Assembly: GCA_018261935.1 (NCBI GenBank)
Contig: JAGTRP010000003.1
Span: 62,001-126,000 of the forward strand
DNA: 64,000 bases
From: Rhodocyclaceae bacterium
GTDB taxonomy: Bacteria > Pseudomonadota > Gammaproteobacteria > Burkholderiales > Rhodocyclaceae
Direction: 5' to 3'
The notes beneath the pieces were generated by a model. It did no database searches, was not told where the DNA came from, and saw nothing but the letters and a program-made list of their open reading frames with translations. Shown one piece after another: positions 17,243 through 26,344 of the stretch. The position numbers and the translations under genes are program-made. Position 1 is the stretch's first letter. Each line of letters begins with the position of its first letter.

Positions 17243-17791
17243 CTAGCCGCCGAAGCTGTGCTTGCCGGCGGTCACCCGCTTGGCGAGCAGGGTGTTCTTT
17301 CCCGGCTCCAGGAGGAACTGGACTTCCGCCCCCACCTCCAGGTGCTCGAATTCCGGGCTCGCCACGTTGGCCCGGCTGAAATAGACCTCGGTGCCGTCGG
17401 GGGTCTCGATGTAGCCGTGGCCGAGGTCCATGTCGATACGGGCAATGCGGCCGTGGAGGGGCGCGTCATGGGCCTTCACATCGCCGCGCTGCAGGCGGAC
17501 GGTATCCTCGAGGAGGCGCTTGGCTGCGTCGAAGGCCCCCCGCAGGGCAACGAAGACATCCTCCTCGTGGTCCCGGTTGACCGCCAGCTCATGCCCCGGC
17601 ACCTTCAGGTCGATGCGCACGTTGAACAGCTTGCCCTGGTGCTGGTGGCGCCGCTGCTCCTCGACGATGACCCGGCAGCTGTTGATGCGCGGATAAAATG
17701 CCTCCAGCTTGGCGGCCTTCTCGCGGATTTTCGCTTCCAGCGCGTCGGAATGGGGCAGGTCGTGGAAGGTGATTTGTAGCGGGATTTGCAT
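17243..17791 (-). CDS. HPF/RaiA-family protein fused to a cold-shock domain
   Basis: The 182-residue product joins two domains. Residues 1-105 have the ribosome hibernation fold (MQIPLQITFHDLPHSDALEA, INSCRVIVEEQRRH, FNVRIDLKVPGHELAVNRD, DVFVALRGAFDAAKRLLED). Residues 110-178 are a cold-shock-like OB fold (HGRIARIDMDLGHGYIETPD, GTEVYFSRANV, VGAEVQFLLE). The usual CSD aromatic RNP1 KGFGFI is altered to LGHGYIE. The protein should bind ribosomes during stress; the second domain could add RNA contact (inference). It is convergent with the CBS gene and 55 bases downstream of rtcB on the same strand. Confidence 0.82.
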   Translation of the reverse strand: MQIPLQITFHDLPHSDALEAKIREKAAKLEAFYPRINSCRVIVEEQRRHQHQGKLFNVRIDLKVPGHELAVNRDHEEDVFVALRGAFDAAKRLLEDTVRLQRGDVKAHDAPLHGRIARIDMDLGHGYIETPDGTEVYFSRANVASPEFEHLEVGAEVQFLLEPGKNTLLAKRVTAGKHSFGG

Positions 17792-17845
17792 AGTCGATGC
17801 TCCGTAGGGTTTGCCTATCGATGATGGGCCGTTGAAAAAAATGCC

Positions 17846-19276
17846 CTAGCCCTTCACGCAGACCAGGGGTTCGAGGCGGGCCACCTTGCGGGCCAGGCCG
17901 GCGGCATCGGCCGAGTCCACCACGGCGGCGACGTCCTTGTAGGCGCCGGGCGCCTCCTCGGCGACCCCGCGCCAGGAGGGACTGCGGATCAGGATGCCGC
18001 GGCTGGCGAGTTCGTCGATCACCTGCCGCCCGTGCCAGATCTTGCTGGCCTGGTGCCGGCTCATGGCCCGGCCGGCGCCATGGCAGGCGGAGCTGAAGGC
18101 CCGCTCTTCCGACTCCCGGGTGCCGGCCAGCACGTAGGAGCCGGTGCCCATGGAACCGCCGATCAGCACCGGCTGGCCGGTGGCTTGCAGGGATTTGGGC
18201 AATTCCGGATGCCCCGGCCCGAAGGCCCGGGTCGCCCCCTTGCGATGCACATAGAGCCGGCGCTTGCGGCCATCCACCCGGTGCTCCTCGACCTTGCAGG
18301 TGTTGTGGGAAACGTCGTAGAGGAGCGCCAGGCGGGCCGCCGGCACGACGTCGGAAAACACCTGGCGCACCAGATGGGTGAGGATCTGGCGGTTGGCCAG
18401 AGCGCAGTTGATGGCCGCCCGCATGGCCCCCAGGTATTCCTGCCCGACTTCGGAGTTGAGGGGCGCGCAGGCCAGTTCCCGGTCGGGCAGCGCGATCCCT
18501 TCCTGGCTGGCGGCGATGGCCATGCGCTTCAGGAATTCCGTGCCGATCTGGTGCCCGAGGCCCCGGGAGCCGCAGTGGATCATGACCACCACATCGCCGG
18601 GGATGAGGCCATAGGCCGCGGCGATGGCGGTGTCGTAGACGGCGGTGACTTCCTGCACTTCCAGGTAATGGTTGCCGCTGCCCAGGGTGCCCATTTCGTC
18701 CCGCTGGCGCTTCTTGGCTTCCGGCGACACTTGCCTCGGCTCGGCCCCGGCCATGGCGCCGCCCTCTTCCACCCGTTCCAGGTCGGCTTCCCAGCCCCAG
18801 CCCCGGTCCACCGCCCAGCGCGCACCCCGAGCCAGCATGGCGTCGGTTTCCCGGGCATCGAGGCGGATCGCACCGTGGCTGCCGACCCCGGCCGGAATGT
18901 GGGCATAGAGGGCCTCGGCCAGCCGCCGCTGCACCGGCAGGATGTCCGCCCGGGTGAGCCCCGTGCGCAGGCAGCGGACGCCGCAGGAAATGTCGAAGCC
19001 GACGCCCCCCGCCGAAACCACTCCCCCTTCGTCCGCATCGAAGGCCGCCACGCCGCCGATGGGAAAGCCGTAGCCCCAGTGGGCATCCGGCATGGCATAG
19101 GAGGCTCCGACGATGCCGGGCAGCGCCGCCACGTTCGCCGCCTGCTCATACACCTTGTCGTCCATGTCGCGCAGGAGCGCCTCGCTGCCGAAAATCACCA
19201 CCGGGACCCGCATGGCTCCCCGGGCGGGGATTTCCCACTCGTATTCGGAGCGGCAATTCAAGCGTTGCAGGTCCAT
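17846..19276 (-). CDS. rtcB: RtcB RNA ligase
   Basis: The 476-residue protein has the RtcB signatures: MPDAHWGYGFPIGGVAAFD, the metal-binding GGVGFDISCGVRCLRTG (active-site Cys), GTLGSGNHYLEVQ, IHCGSRGLGHQIG and YDVSHNTCKVEEH with the guanylylated His region, and ending GIREWG-like PLVCVKG. It joins 2',3'-cyclic phosphate and 5'-OH RNA ends using GTP and Mn, repairing stress-cleaved RNA. The archease helper gene lies immediately upstream on the same strand. No RtcR regulator is in view. Length is normal. Confidence 0.93.
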   Translation of the reverse strand: MDLQRLNCRSEYEWEIPARGAMRVPVVIFGSEALLRDMDDKVYEQAANVAALPGIVGASYAMPDAHWGYGFPIGGVAAFDADEGGVVSAGGVGFDISCGVRCLRTGLTRADILPVQRRLAEALYAHIPAGVGSHGAIRLDARETDAMLARGARWAVDRGWGWEADLERVEEGGAMAGAEPRQVSPEAKKRQRDEMGTLGSGNHYLEVQEVTAVYDTAIAAAYGLIPGDVVVMIHCGSRGLGHQIGTEFLKRMAIAASQEGIALPDRELACAPLNSEVGQEYLGAMRAAINCALANRQILTHLVRQVFSDVVPAARLALLYDVSHNTCKVEEHRVDGRKRRLYVHRKGATRAFGPGHPELPKSLQATGQPVLIGGSMGTGSYVLAGTRESEERAFSSACHGAGRAMSRHQASKIWHGRQVIDELASRGILIRSPSWRGVAEEAPGAYKDVAAVVDSADAAGLARKVARLEPLVCVKG

Positions 19277-19279
19277 GAT

Positions 19280-19696
19280 TCAAACGTCCACTACGGTTTG
19301 CACTACCCAGCCCCCGGCCACGGGCTTGACCGCCAGGGCCGTATAGGTGGCGCCCTTGATTTCCACCGCCGGATGGTGGCGCTGCAAATCCGTGCCTTCC
19401 CCCCAGACCTGGGCGGCGAGGCGGTGCTCGTACAGTTCGACGGCAAAGCGGCTGAACAACATGTCCCGGATCGCCATTTCATAGATCAGGCGGTTGAGCC
19501 AGTCGGCCAGCAGCAATTCGTCGTCGGGCGCTTCGCACTCCACCGCCACCGCCTCCCGGGGCGCCACGGCGGCCGGGTCCACGATGACGGCAGTCAGGGC
19601 CAGGGCGGCCTGCTCGAAGGCCTGGGCCTTGGTGGAGCCGAAACCCCGAACACCGATATCGGCCCCGTGGGCGAAGTGTTCCCAATAGGGGGTCAT
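19280..19696 (-). CDS. Archease, RtcB cofactor protein
   Basis: The 138-residue protein has the archease pattern: [20 protein letters not shown] at the N-terminus with metal-ligand His and Asp, [16 protein letters not shown] in the middle, and a C-terminal [10 protein letters not shown], then VVDV. Archease speeds RtcB guanylylation. The rtcB ATG follows its stop by three bases, consistent with a two-gene operon. A -10-like TATAGT lies divergently upstream near 19739, probably for the plus-strand gene. Confidence 0.9.
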   Translation of the reverse strand: MTPYWEHFAHGADIGVRGFGSTKAQAFEQAALALTAVIVDPAAVAPREAVAVECEAPDDELLLADWLNRLIYEMAIRDMLFSRFAVELYEHRLAAQVWGEGTDLQRHHPAVEIKGATYTALAVKPVAGGWVVQTVVDV

Positions 19697-19814
19697 GCCC
19701 CTTTGACCCCGCCCGCTGCCGAAGAATCCGCCCTGGGCTATAGTGAGCTAGTTGGCCTTGCCGGCTGTCCTAGTCTTTTTCCTCCTTCTCCAGACCCGGT
19801 TCGAGGTAGGCAGA

Positions 19815-20477
19815 ATGTTCAACGATCGCGAAGATGCCGCGCTGCAACTGGCGGCGCGCCTGGCCCACCGGCCCCTGAAGGACCCGGTGGTCCTCGGCAT
19901 CCCCCGGGGCGGCCTGGTGACGGGCGCCATCCTGGCCAGGGAACTGGGGGCCGAACTGGACGTGGTCCTGTCCCGCAAGCTGCGGGCCCCCTACCAGCCC
20001 GAACTCGCCATCGGCGCCATCGGCGAGGATGGCGAGGTCTATCTCGCCGACTATGCCTCCCGCGTCCTGGAAGGAATGACCGGCTACATCCACGAGGAGC
20101 GCCGCTACCAAACCGCCGAGATCGAGAGGCGCAAGCAGCTCTTCCGGGCCGTCCGGCCGCCGGCCGAGGTGGCGGGGCGGTCGGTCATCGTCACCGACGA
20201 CGGCATCGCCACCGGTTCCACCATGCTGGCGGCCCTCCACGTGCTGAAGGCCCGCCAGCCCCACGAGGTGATCGTCGCGGTGCCGGTGGCGCCGCCGGAG
20301 ACCCTGGAGCTGATCGCTCCCCACTGCGACCACGTCGAATGTCTCCTCGCCCCAGACTACATGGGCGCCATCGGCGCCTTCTACCGGGATTTCAAGCAGG
20401 TGGAGGATGAAACGGTGGTGCGCCTGCTGCGGGAGTCCCTCGCGAAGCCGGGCAAGCCGGCGCCCGGCGCATCATGA
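19815..20477 (+). CDS. Phosphoribosyltransferase, stress-locus type
   Basis: The 220-residue protein starts MFNDREDAALQLAARL and carries the type I PRTase elements IPRGGLVTGAILARELGAELDVV and the PRPP loop SVIVTDDGIATGSTM. This subfamily occurs in dormancy and low-oxygen loci; its nucleobase or other acceptor is not known. The start at 19815 is chosen over an upstream in-frame start at 19752 because family members begin at MFxDR. A -10-like TATAGT is at 19739-19744. The stop overlaps the next start as ATGA. Confidence 0.82.
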   Translation: MFNDREDAALQLAARLAHRPLKDPVVLGIPRGGLVTGAILARELGAELDVVLSRKLRAPYQPELAIGAIGEDGEVYLADYASRVLEGMTGYIHEERRYQTAEIERRKQLFRAVRPPAEVAGRSVIVTDDGIATGSTMLAALHVLKARQPHEVIVAVPVAPPETLELIAPHCDHVECLLAPDYMGAIGAFYRDFKQVEDETVVRLLRESLAKPGKPAPGAS

Positions 20478-22114
20478 GTTCAACCGATCCCCTGGCAGAG
20501 CAGCGCCGGCTGGTCCAGGCCCTCCTGGACCCGGCCCGCTATCCCCACCCGGTGGCTGCCGTCTCCCTCATCGAGACCCACATCTCCTTCCTCCTCCTGA
20601 CCGGTCGCTACGCCTACAAGATCAAGAAGGCCGTGGATCTCGGCTTCGTCGATTACCTGGGCCTGGAGCGGCGGCGCCACTTCTGCCACGAGGAACTGCG
20701 CCTCAACCGCCGCCTCGCCCCCGAGCTCTACCTGGAGGTGGCCGCCATCGGCGGCGCGCCGGAGGATCCCCGCTGGGACGCCGGCGGCGAAGCCATCGAG
20801 TATGCGGTGAAGATGGCCCAGTTTCCCCAGGCCGACCTCCTCGACCAGGTCCTGGCCCGGGGCGGCCTGACCCCCAGCCACGTGGACGCCCTGGCGGCCC
20901 GGGTGGCGGCTTTCCACCGGGCGGCCCCTTCCGCCACCCCGAGCGATGAATACGGTAGCCCCGCCGCCGTCTGGAGCCCCGCCGAGGCCAACTTCGCCCA
21001 TCTGCAAAGGCTGGGAGCCGCCGCCCGCTGGCCCCGGCTCGCCGACCTGGAAGCCTGGAGCCGGGCGGAATACCAGCGCCTCGGGCCGACCCTCGCCCAG
21101 CGCCGCGCCGCCGGCTTCGTGCGGGAATGCCACGGCGACCTCCATCTCGGCAACATGGTGCTCCTGGACGGCACCCCCGCGGTTTTCGACTGCATCGAGT
21201 TCAATCCCTCCCTGCGCTGGATCGACGTGGCCAACGACCTCGCCTTCCTGGCCATGGACCTCTCCGAGCGCGGCCGGCCCGACTATGCCTGGCGGCTCCT
21301 CAATGACTGGCTGGAGGAACTGGGGGACTACGCGGGCCTGCCCCTGCTGCGCTTCTACCAGGTGTACCGGGCCCTGGTACGGGCCAAGGTGGCCTGCATC
21401 CGGGCCGCCGACCCGGCTCTGCCAGCACCGGAACGGCAGGCCGCCCTCGCTGCCGCCGACGGCTATGTGGATTACGCCCTGAGCATCATCGCCCCACGCC
21501 CCGGCGCCCTGGTCATCACCCATGGCCTTTCCGGTTCGGGCAAGAGCACGGCGGCGCGGGCGGTGGCGGAATCCCTGGGCGGCGTGCGCCTGCGCTCGGA
21601 CGTGGAGCGCAAGCGCCTGCACGGCCTGGGCTCCCTTGCCCGCAGCGGCTCCGGAATCGCCGACGGCCTCTATGGCGACGGGGCGACGGCGGCCACCTAT
21701 GCGCGGCTGGCCGAGCTGGCGGGCGCCATCAACGCCGCCGGCTACCCGGCGGTCATCGACGCCGCCTGCCTGCGGCGCTGGCAGCGGCAGCGTTTCCAGG
21801 ACCTGGCCCGGACCCGGGGCATCCCTCTTGTCATCATCGACTGCCGGGCGCCGGAATCGGTCCTGCTGGAGCGACTGGCTGCCCGGGACCGCCGGGGGGA
21901 CGATGCCTCGGAAGCGACCCCGGCGGTCCTGGCCGAGCAATTGGCCCAGGCCGAGCCGCTGACCCCAGACGAGCGGGAGGCCGCCGTCGTGGTGGACACG
22001 GCCGGGGACGGCCTCGCAAGGGCCCTGGCGGAAATCCGCCGGCGGATTTTCGAGGCCGATGGGCGCCAAGACCCGCGTCAGTCGCCGGAAGAGGAGCGGG
22101 TCGGCCTGCCGTAG
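20474..22114 (+). CDS. Bifunctional APH-like / P-loop kinase protein (COG2187-COG0645)
   Basis: This 546-residue fusion has an N-terminal kinase-fold domain (AYKIKKAVDLGFVDYLGLE, EELRLNRRLAPELYLE, catalytic CHGDLHLGNMVLLDG, VFDCIEFNPSLRWIDV) and a C-terminal P-loop kinase domain with Walker A GLSGSGKSTAARAV and RLRSDVERKRLHG. Substrates are unknown. The N-terminal part is a paralog of 13447-14502, which lacks the P-loop domain. It is translationally coupled to the PRTase (ATGA overlap), pointing to a shared pathway in nucleotide or sugar-phosphate stress metabolism (inference). The 3' end overlaps the convergent DUF3175 gene by 37 bases. Confidence 0.82.
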   Translation: MSSTDPLAEQRRLVQALLDPARYPHPVAAVSLIETHISFLLLTGRYAYKIKKAVDLGFVDYLGLERRRHFCHEELRLNRRLAPELYLEVAAIGGAPEDPRWDAGGEAIEYAVKMAQFPQADLLDQVLARGGLTPSHVDALAARVAAFHRAAPSATPSDEYGSPAAVWSPAEANFAHLQRLGAAARWPRLADLEAWSRAEYQRLGPTLAQRRAAGFVRECHGDLHLGNMVLLDGTPAVFDCIEFNPSLRWIDVANDLAFLAMDLSERGRPDYAWRLLNDWLEELGDYAGLPLLRFYQVYRALVRAKVACIRAADPALPAPERQAALAAADGYVDYALSIIAPRPGALVITHGLSGSGKSTAARAVAESLGGVRLRSDVERKRLHGLGSLARSGSGIADGLYGDGATAATYARLAELAGAINAAGYPAVIDAACLRRWQRQRFQDLARTRGIPLVIIDCRAPESVLLERLAARDRRGDDASEATPAVLAEQLAQAEPLTPDEREAAVVVDTAGDGLARALAEIRRRIFEADGRQDPRQSPEEERVGLP

Positions 22115-22380
22115 AGCCGGCGCAGTTCGTCCTTGGCGGCTTCCAGGCGGCGGCGCCGCTCGGCGGGGAGTTGCCGCCCGGCCCGGTTGATGTAGAAATT
22201 CAACATGGACATGGCGGAACGGAAGGGGTCCGCCTTGCGGCGCCGGCTCTTCTCGGCGGAGCGCTGAAGGGAGAGGGCCACCTCCCGGGGATCATCGAGG
22301 GTGAAGACCCCGGGTTCCAGGTCGAGGGCGTCGCTGGTCTCGGCAACCCGCTGGGACCAGCGCCTGGACTCCTCCGCCAT
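22078..22380 (-). CDS. DUF3175 protein
   Basis: The 100-residue basic protein matches DUF3175: RRWSQRVAETSDALDLEPG, VFTLDDPREVALSLQRSAEK, SRRRKADPFRSAMSMLNF and YINRAGRQLPAERRRRLE. Family function is unknown; it is common in alpha- and betaproteobacteria near stress genes. It is convergent with and overlaps the kinase gene before it. It lies 39 bases downstream of the histidine kinase gene on the same strand. Confidence 0.8.
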   Translation of the reverse strand: MAEESRRWSQRVAETSDALDLEPGVFTLDDPREVALSLQRSAEKSRRRKADPFRSAMSMLNFYINRAGRQLPAERRRRLEAAKDELRRLYGRPTRSSSGD

Positions 22381-22419
22381 GGCTTTCCACCCGATCCCGT
22401 TTCCGGCTTCGCGGTGCTT

Positions 22420-25002
22420 TCACTCGCTCGGCCCGGCGGCCGGGAATTCCAGATAGAAGGTGGAACCCTGCCCGGGAGCGCTCTCCGCCCATACCCGGCC
22501 GCCCATGCGGTCCATGCCCTTTTTCACCAGGGCCAGGCCGATGCCGGTGCCCGGAAATTCCTGGTCGGTGTGCAGGCGCCGGAAGATGCCGAAAATGCGG
22601 TCGTGCTGGGCCATGTCGAAGCCGATGCCGTTGTCCCGCACCCAGAAGCGATAGCGCCCGTCCTCCGGCCGGCCGCCGATCTCGATCGTCGGCGGATTTG
22701 ACTTGCCCGAGTACTTGAGGGCGTTGTCCACCAGGTTCCGCAGCACCTGGGCCAGCCCTTGCGGATCCGCATGCACCGTGGCCGGGGACAGGTCCACCCG
22801 GACCTGGGCGCCCCCCTGGCGGATTTCCTCCTGGCGTTCCGCGAGCACGGCATCGACCGCCTCCCCCAGGTCGATGGACCGGGGCTGCTGGGTTTGCTGC
22901 TCCATGCGGGCATAGGCCAGGAGGTCCTCGATCAGGGCGGACATCTTGGCCGCGCCCCGGGCGATGTGGTCCAGGTACAGCAATCCGCTGCCCTCCAGGC
23001 GATCCCGGTAGTCGCGCTCCAGGAGGTTGACGAAGCCGTTGATGGTGCGCAGCGGGGTCTTGAGGTCGTGGGAGGCGGCATAGGTGAAGGCTTGCAGCTC
23101 CTTGTTGGTCGTCACCAGGGCGGCGGTCCGGGCTGCCACTTCCGTTTCCAGCTGGTTGCGATGGGCTTCCAGGGCCAGCTGGACCTGCTTGCGCTCGGTG
23201 ATATTCTCGAATACGGCGACGAAATGCTCGGGCTGCGGCGAGAAGGAGGAGAGGGAAAACCACCTGTCCAGGGCATGGAGATAAATTTCGTAGCGCTCCG
23301 GCTTGCCGCTCCGGGCCACCCGCCCGAAGTATTGGAGAAACTCAGGATCGGAGTCGGCAACCCCCGGAAGGATTTCGCTGATCCACTTGCCCTCGACGTC
23401 ATGGAGGCCGGTCTGTTCCTCGAAGGCCGGGTTGACCTGCAGGTGGATGAAATCCACCGCCACATCCCCCTCGTACCGCACCCGGCACAGGGCAAAGCCG
23501 TTGAACATATGCTCGAACAGGGAGTGGTAGCGTTCCTCGCTGGCCGCCAGGGCCTGTTCCCCCACCTTTCGCCCGGTAACATCAGTGAGAACGCCTTGCC
23601 ACAGGATGCTGCCGTCGGCCTGCCGGGTCGGAGCGGATTTCCCATCGATCCAGGTTTCGCCTTTTTCCGGATGTCGATAGCGAACCTCTCCCTGCCAGAG
23701 GGAGAGGTTCGCAGCCGAAGCCTCGATCGTCGCCCACAGCCGCTCCGCATCGTCGGGATGGACGCGGGACAGGACCGGCATGGCATCGTCCGTCAGCTCT
23801 TCCGGCCGGAAGCCGACCACATCCCGCATGGCCGGGCTGGCATAGGGGAAGGCGGTCGAGCCGTCGGGCCGCCGGCTGAAGGAATAAATCGCCCCCGGCG
23901 ACACCTGGGCGATGTGCTCCAACTGGTGCTGCACGTCCAGCCTCGCCACCAGTTGCTGCCGGCGCCACAGCATCCACAGCAGGGTGCCGGTGAGCAGGAG
24001 CAGCATGGCTGCCCCCAGGACGGCCATCTCGGCAATCTGCCGAATGCCTTGGAACAGCTCCTCCCGGTCGATCTTGGTGACCATCCGCCAAGGCGTCCCG
24101 GGGATGGGGCGCAGGTAGCTGATGACTTCGACGCCGCGGTAGTCCTGCCCCTCGAAGATGCCCTCCCTCCCCAGGACGGCCTGGGTTGCCGTCAGATCGC
24201 CACGATTCAGGGGCAGCCGGTAGTTGAGGGCCGCACCGGGCATGTGGCGCAACTGGTTCAGGAACAGGACGCTATCCCCTTCCCGCTGCACAATCGAAAT
24301 TTCGGCGCTGGGACTGGCCGTGGGCCAGGATCGGATCAGCGGATAGAGCGTCTGCTCCGGATCGATGGTCAGCCAGAGGTAACCCACCGGCGGCGCACCG
24401 GCCTCGTCGGAACCGGGCAGCGGCGCCACGTAGGCAAGCCACACGGCCCCCCCCGGCAAATCCCGGTGGAGATCCACGAACCGCGGCTCCATCGGCCGGC
24501 TTGGATCGGCCGGGCTGGTCAATAGGGAGCGGAGCGCATCACGGTGGGAACCGGACTCCGTGGAGCCCTGCCGAGGCGACTTCACTGCCAGGCGGGACAT
24601 CCCCTCCCGATCGAGCAGCTCCACGCTCACATAGTTGGGATTGACCAGCAGCGATTCGAGGCGTGCCTTGAGGCGGGCTTCCGCCAGGGGATCGCCCCTC
24701 TCCAGCCATGACCGTACGTCCTGCCTGGAAAAGCTGCTGCCGAAGATCAGGCGGACATCCCAGCGGCGTTCGGCGAGCCAATCGCCGATCTCGGCGGCCT
24801 TGAAATGGGAAAGGGCCTGGAGTTCGTCATACTCACCCTGGCGCAGATATCGGGCTTCGGCAGTGTAGGCATACCAGATGAGTCCGCTGATGCCGAGGGC
24901 GAGAACGAGGAAAACGCCCAGCAGGCGCCAGGGCTTCGAGCCGGCGGCCGATGGCAGGAGAAAGTTCCGGGCCACGCTGGTGGCCGGACGCTTATCCGCC
25001 AT
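22420..25002 (-). CDS. Membrane PAS-domain sensor histidine kinase (orphan)
   Basis: The 860-residue kinase has a membrane segment near residues 27-46, a periplasmic sensing region of about 290 residues, a second membrane segment near 335-357, two PAS domains, then HisKA with SHDLKTPLRTINGFV and an ATPase domain with N-box NLVDNALKYS, G1 DNGIGFD and G2 GTGIGLALVKKG. It resembles bacteriophytochrome/Bae-type hybrid-less kinases. No response regulator gene is adjacent, so its partner lies elsewhere. Its stop is 39 bases from the DUF3175 start. Signal unknown. Confidence 0.88.
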   Translation of the reverse strand: MADKRPATSVARNFLLPSAAGSKPWRLLGVFLVLALGISGLIWYAYTAEARYLRQGEYDELQALSHFKAAEIGDWLAERRWDVRLIFGSSFSRQDVRSWLERGDPLAEARLKARLESLLVNPNYVSVELLDREGMSRLAVKSPRQGSTESGSHRDALRSLLTSPADPSRPMEPRFVDLHRDLPGGAVWLAYVAPLPGSDEAGAPPVGYLWLTIDPEQTLYPLIRSWPTASPSAEISIVQREGDSVLFLNQLRHMPGAALNYRLPLNRGDLTATQAVLGREGIFEGQDYRGVEVISYLRPIPGTPWRMVTKIDREELFQGIRQIAEMAVLGAAMLLLLTGTLLWMLWRRQQLVARLDVQHQLEHIAQVSPGAIYSFSRRPDGSTAFPYASPAMRDVVGFRPEELTDDAMPVLSRVHPDDAERLWATIEASAANLSLWQGEVRYRHPEKGETWIDGKSAPTRQADGSILWQGVLTDVTGRKVGEQALAASEERYHSLFEHMFNGFALCRVRYEGDVAVDFIHLQVNPAFEEQTGLHDVEGKWISEILPGVADSDPEFLQYFGRVARSGKPERYEIYLHALDRWFSLSSFSPQPEHFVAVFENITERKQVQLALEAHRNQLETEVAARTAALVTTNKELQAFTYAASHDLKTPLRTINGFVNLLERDYRDRLEGSGLLYLDHIARGAAKMSALIEDLLAYARMEQQTQQPRSIDLGEAVDAVLAERQEEIRQGGAQVRVDLSPATVHADPQGLAQVLRNLVDNALKYSGKSNPPTIEIGGRPEDGRYRFWVRDNGIGFDMAQHDRIFGIFRRLHTDQEFPGTGIGLALVKKGMDRMGGRVWAESAPGQGSTFYLEFPAAGPSE

Positions 25003-25028
25003 CGCCGATACCGCCGACTGGCTTCAAA

Positions 25029-25460
25029 TCAGGAAATCTTGATCGTCCGGCTCTGGGCCCCGGGTTTCTTGGGCAGGGTCAGCTGGAGCACCCCATCCTG
25101 GTACCTGGCCTGGGCGCTGCCCTGGTCCACGTCCTCGTCCAGGCTGAGGCTGCGGGAAACCCGGCCGAAATAGCGCTCGCGGCGGACGACCTTCTTGCCT
25201 TCCTTCTCTTCGCTTTCCTTCTTCATCTCGGCGCTGATGGAGAGGATGTTGCCGTCGATGGAAATCTTGATGTCATCCTTGCTTACGCCGGGAATTTCGG
25301 CCTTGATGGTGTAGGCCTTGTCATCCTCGGAGATGTCCATCCGGATCTGCGGCTCCATGTCCGCGCCCCGGAAGAACGGCTGCAGCATGAGGCCCTTGAA
25401 AAGGTCACTGCCCATGGGGGCCAGCTCGGCGAAGGGATCGAAACGGGTGATGTTTGCCAT
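25029..25460 (-). CDS. Hsp20/alpha-crystallin small heat-shock protein
   Basis: The 143-residue chaperone has the alpha-crystallin core: PQIRMDISEDDKAYTIKAEI, PGVSKDDIKISIDGNILSIS, ending with GVLQLTLPKKPG and the IxI tail TIKIS. It holds unfolding proteins during stress. The ATG at 25460 (MANITRFDPFAEL) has AAAGGAG upstream; a longer upstream frame lacks homology. It reads away from the Mut7-C gene, so the 149-base gap between them must hold both promoters. Hsp20 genes are part of low-oxygen stress loci. Confidence 0.92.
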   Translation of the reverse strand: MANITRFDPFAELAPMGSDLFKGLMLQPFFRGADMEPQIRMDISEDDKAYTIKAEIPGVSKDDIKISIDGNILSISAEMKKESEEKEGKKVVRRERYFGRVSRSLSLDEDVDQGSAQARYQDGVLQLTLPKKPGAQSRTIKIS

Positions 25461-25609
25461 GATGATTCTCCTTTCGGTATAGGTCTTGCGCCGGATCGGC
25501 GACGGGTAGGAGTTCCGATGAATTAGAGGCGCTTCCCGCCCCGTCGTTCCGGCGGTCGACACCGGCTGAACTGCGGCTCGAAGCAGCCTTCGAACAGGTT
25601 TGCAGCCCC

Positions 25610-26344
25610 ATGGTCACCGCCACCTTCCGCTTCTACGAGGAACTGAACGATTTCCTGGCGCCGTCCCGGCGCCGGCGCGAATTCGCCTGCCCCTGCGCCC
25701 GGGCGGCCACCACCAAGCACATGATCGAAGCCCTCGGCGTGCCCCACACCGAAGTCGAGCTGATCCTGGTCAACGGGGAATCGGTCGGCTTCGACCGCCG
25801 GCTGCGGGACGGCGACCGGGTGTCGGTCTACCCCGCCTTCGAGGCCTTCGACATCACGCCCCTGCTGCGGGTCCGCCGCCAGCCGCTGCGGGTGACGCGC
25901 TTCGTCGCCGACGTGCATCTGGGGGGGCTAGCCCGCCTGCTGCGCATGGCGGGTTTCGATACCCTCTATGACAACCATTTCGAGGACGAGGAGATCGAGG
26001 CTCTTGCCGGAGGGGGGCGCGTCGTGCTGACGCGGGATCGGGAGCTGCTGAAACGCCGCACCATCAGCCACGGCTGCTACGTCCATGCCCTGAGGTCGGC
26101 GGCTCAGTTCCGCGAGATTTACGAACGGCTGGACCTGGGGTGCAGCGCCCGGCCCTTCACCCGCTGCCCCCACTGCAACGCCCTGCTGAGGCCGGTGGAT
26201 AAGGGAGAGGCGGCGGCGCGTCTGCCTGCCGCCGTGGCGGCGAAATACGAGCGCTTCATGACTTGCCCGGACTGCCGCCGCCTATTCTGGGAAGGCCTCC
26301 ATTGGCAGCGGCTGGGCGAACTTCTCAGGCCCGGAGCTCAATAA
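25610..26344 (+). CDS. Mut7-C RNase-domain protein with N-terminal ubiquitin-like domain
   Basis: The 244-residue protein begins with a Mut7-C ubiquitin-like fold (ATFRFYEELNDFLAP, LILVNGESVGFDRRLRDGDRVSVYP), followed by the Mut7-C PIN-like RNase domain (RFVADVHLGGLARLLRMAGFDTLYD, VVLTRDRELLKRR) and a zinc ribbon with two Cys pairs (CPHC, CPDC). The acidic residues expected in the nuclease core are present. Its RNA target is unknown. Start: the ATG at 25610. The 3' end overlaps the convergent glycine-zipper gene by seven bases. Confidence 0.85.
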   Translation: MVTATFRFYEELNDFLAPSRRRREFACPCARAATTKHMIEALGVPHTEVELILVNGESVGFDRRLRDGDRVSVYPAFEAFDITPLLRVRRQPLRVTRFVADVHLGGLARLLRMAGFDTLYDNHFEDEEIEALAGGGRVVLTRDRELLKRRTISHGCYVHALRSAAQFREIYERLDLGCSARPFTRCPHCNALLRPVDKGEAAARLPAAVAAKYERFMTCPDCRRLFWEGLHWQRLGELLRPGAQ

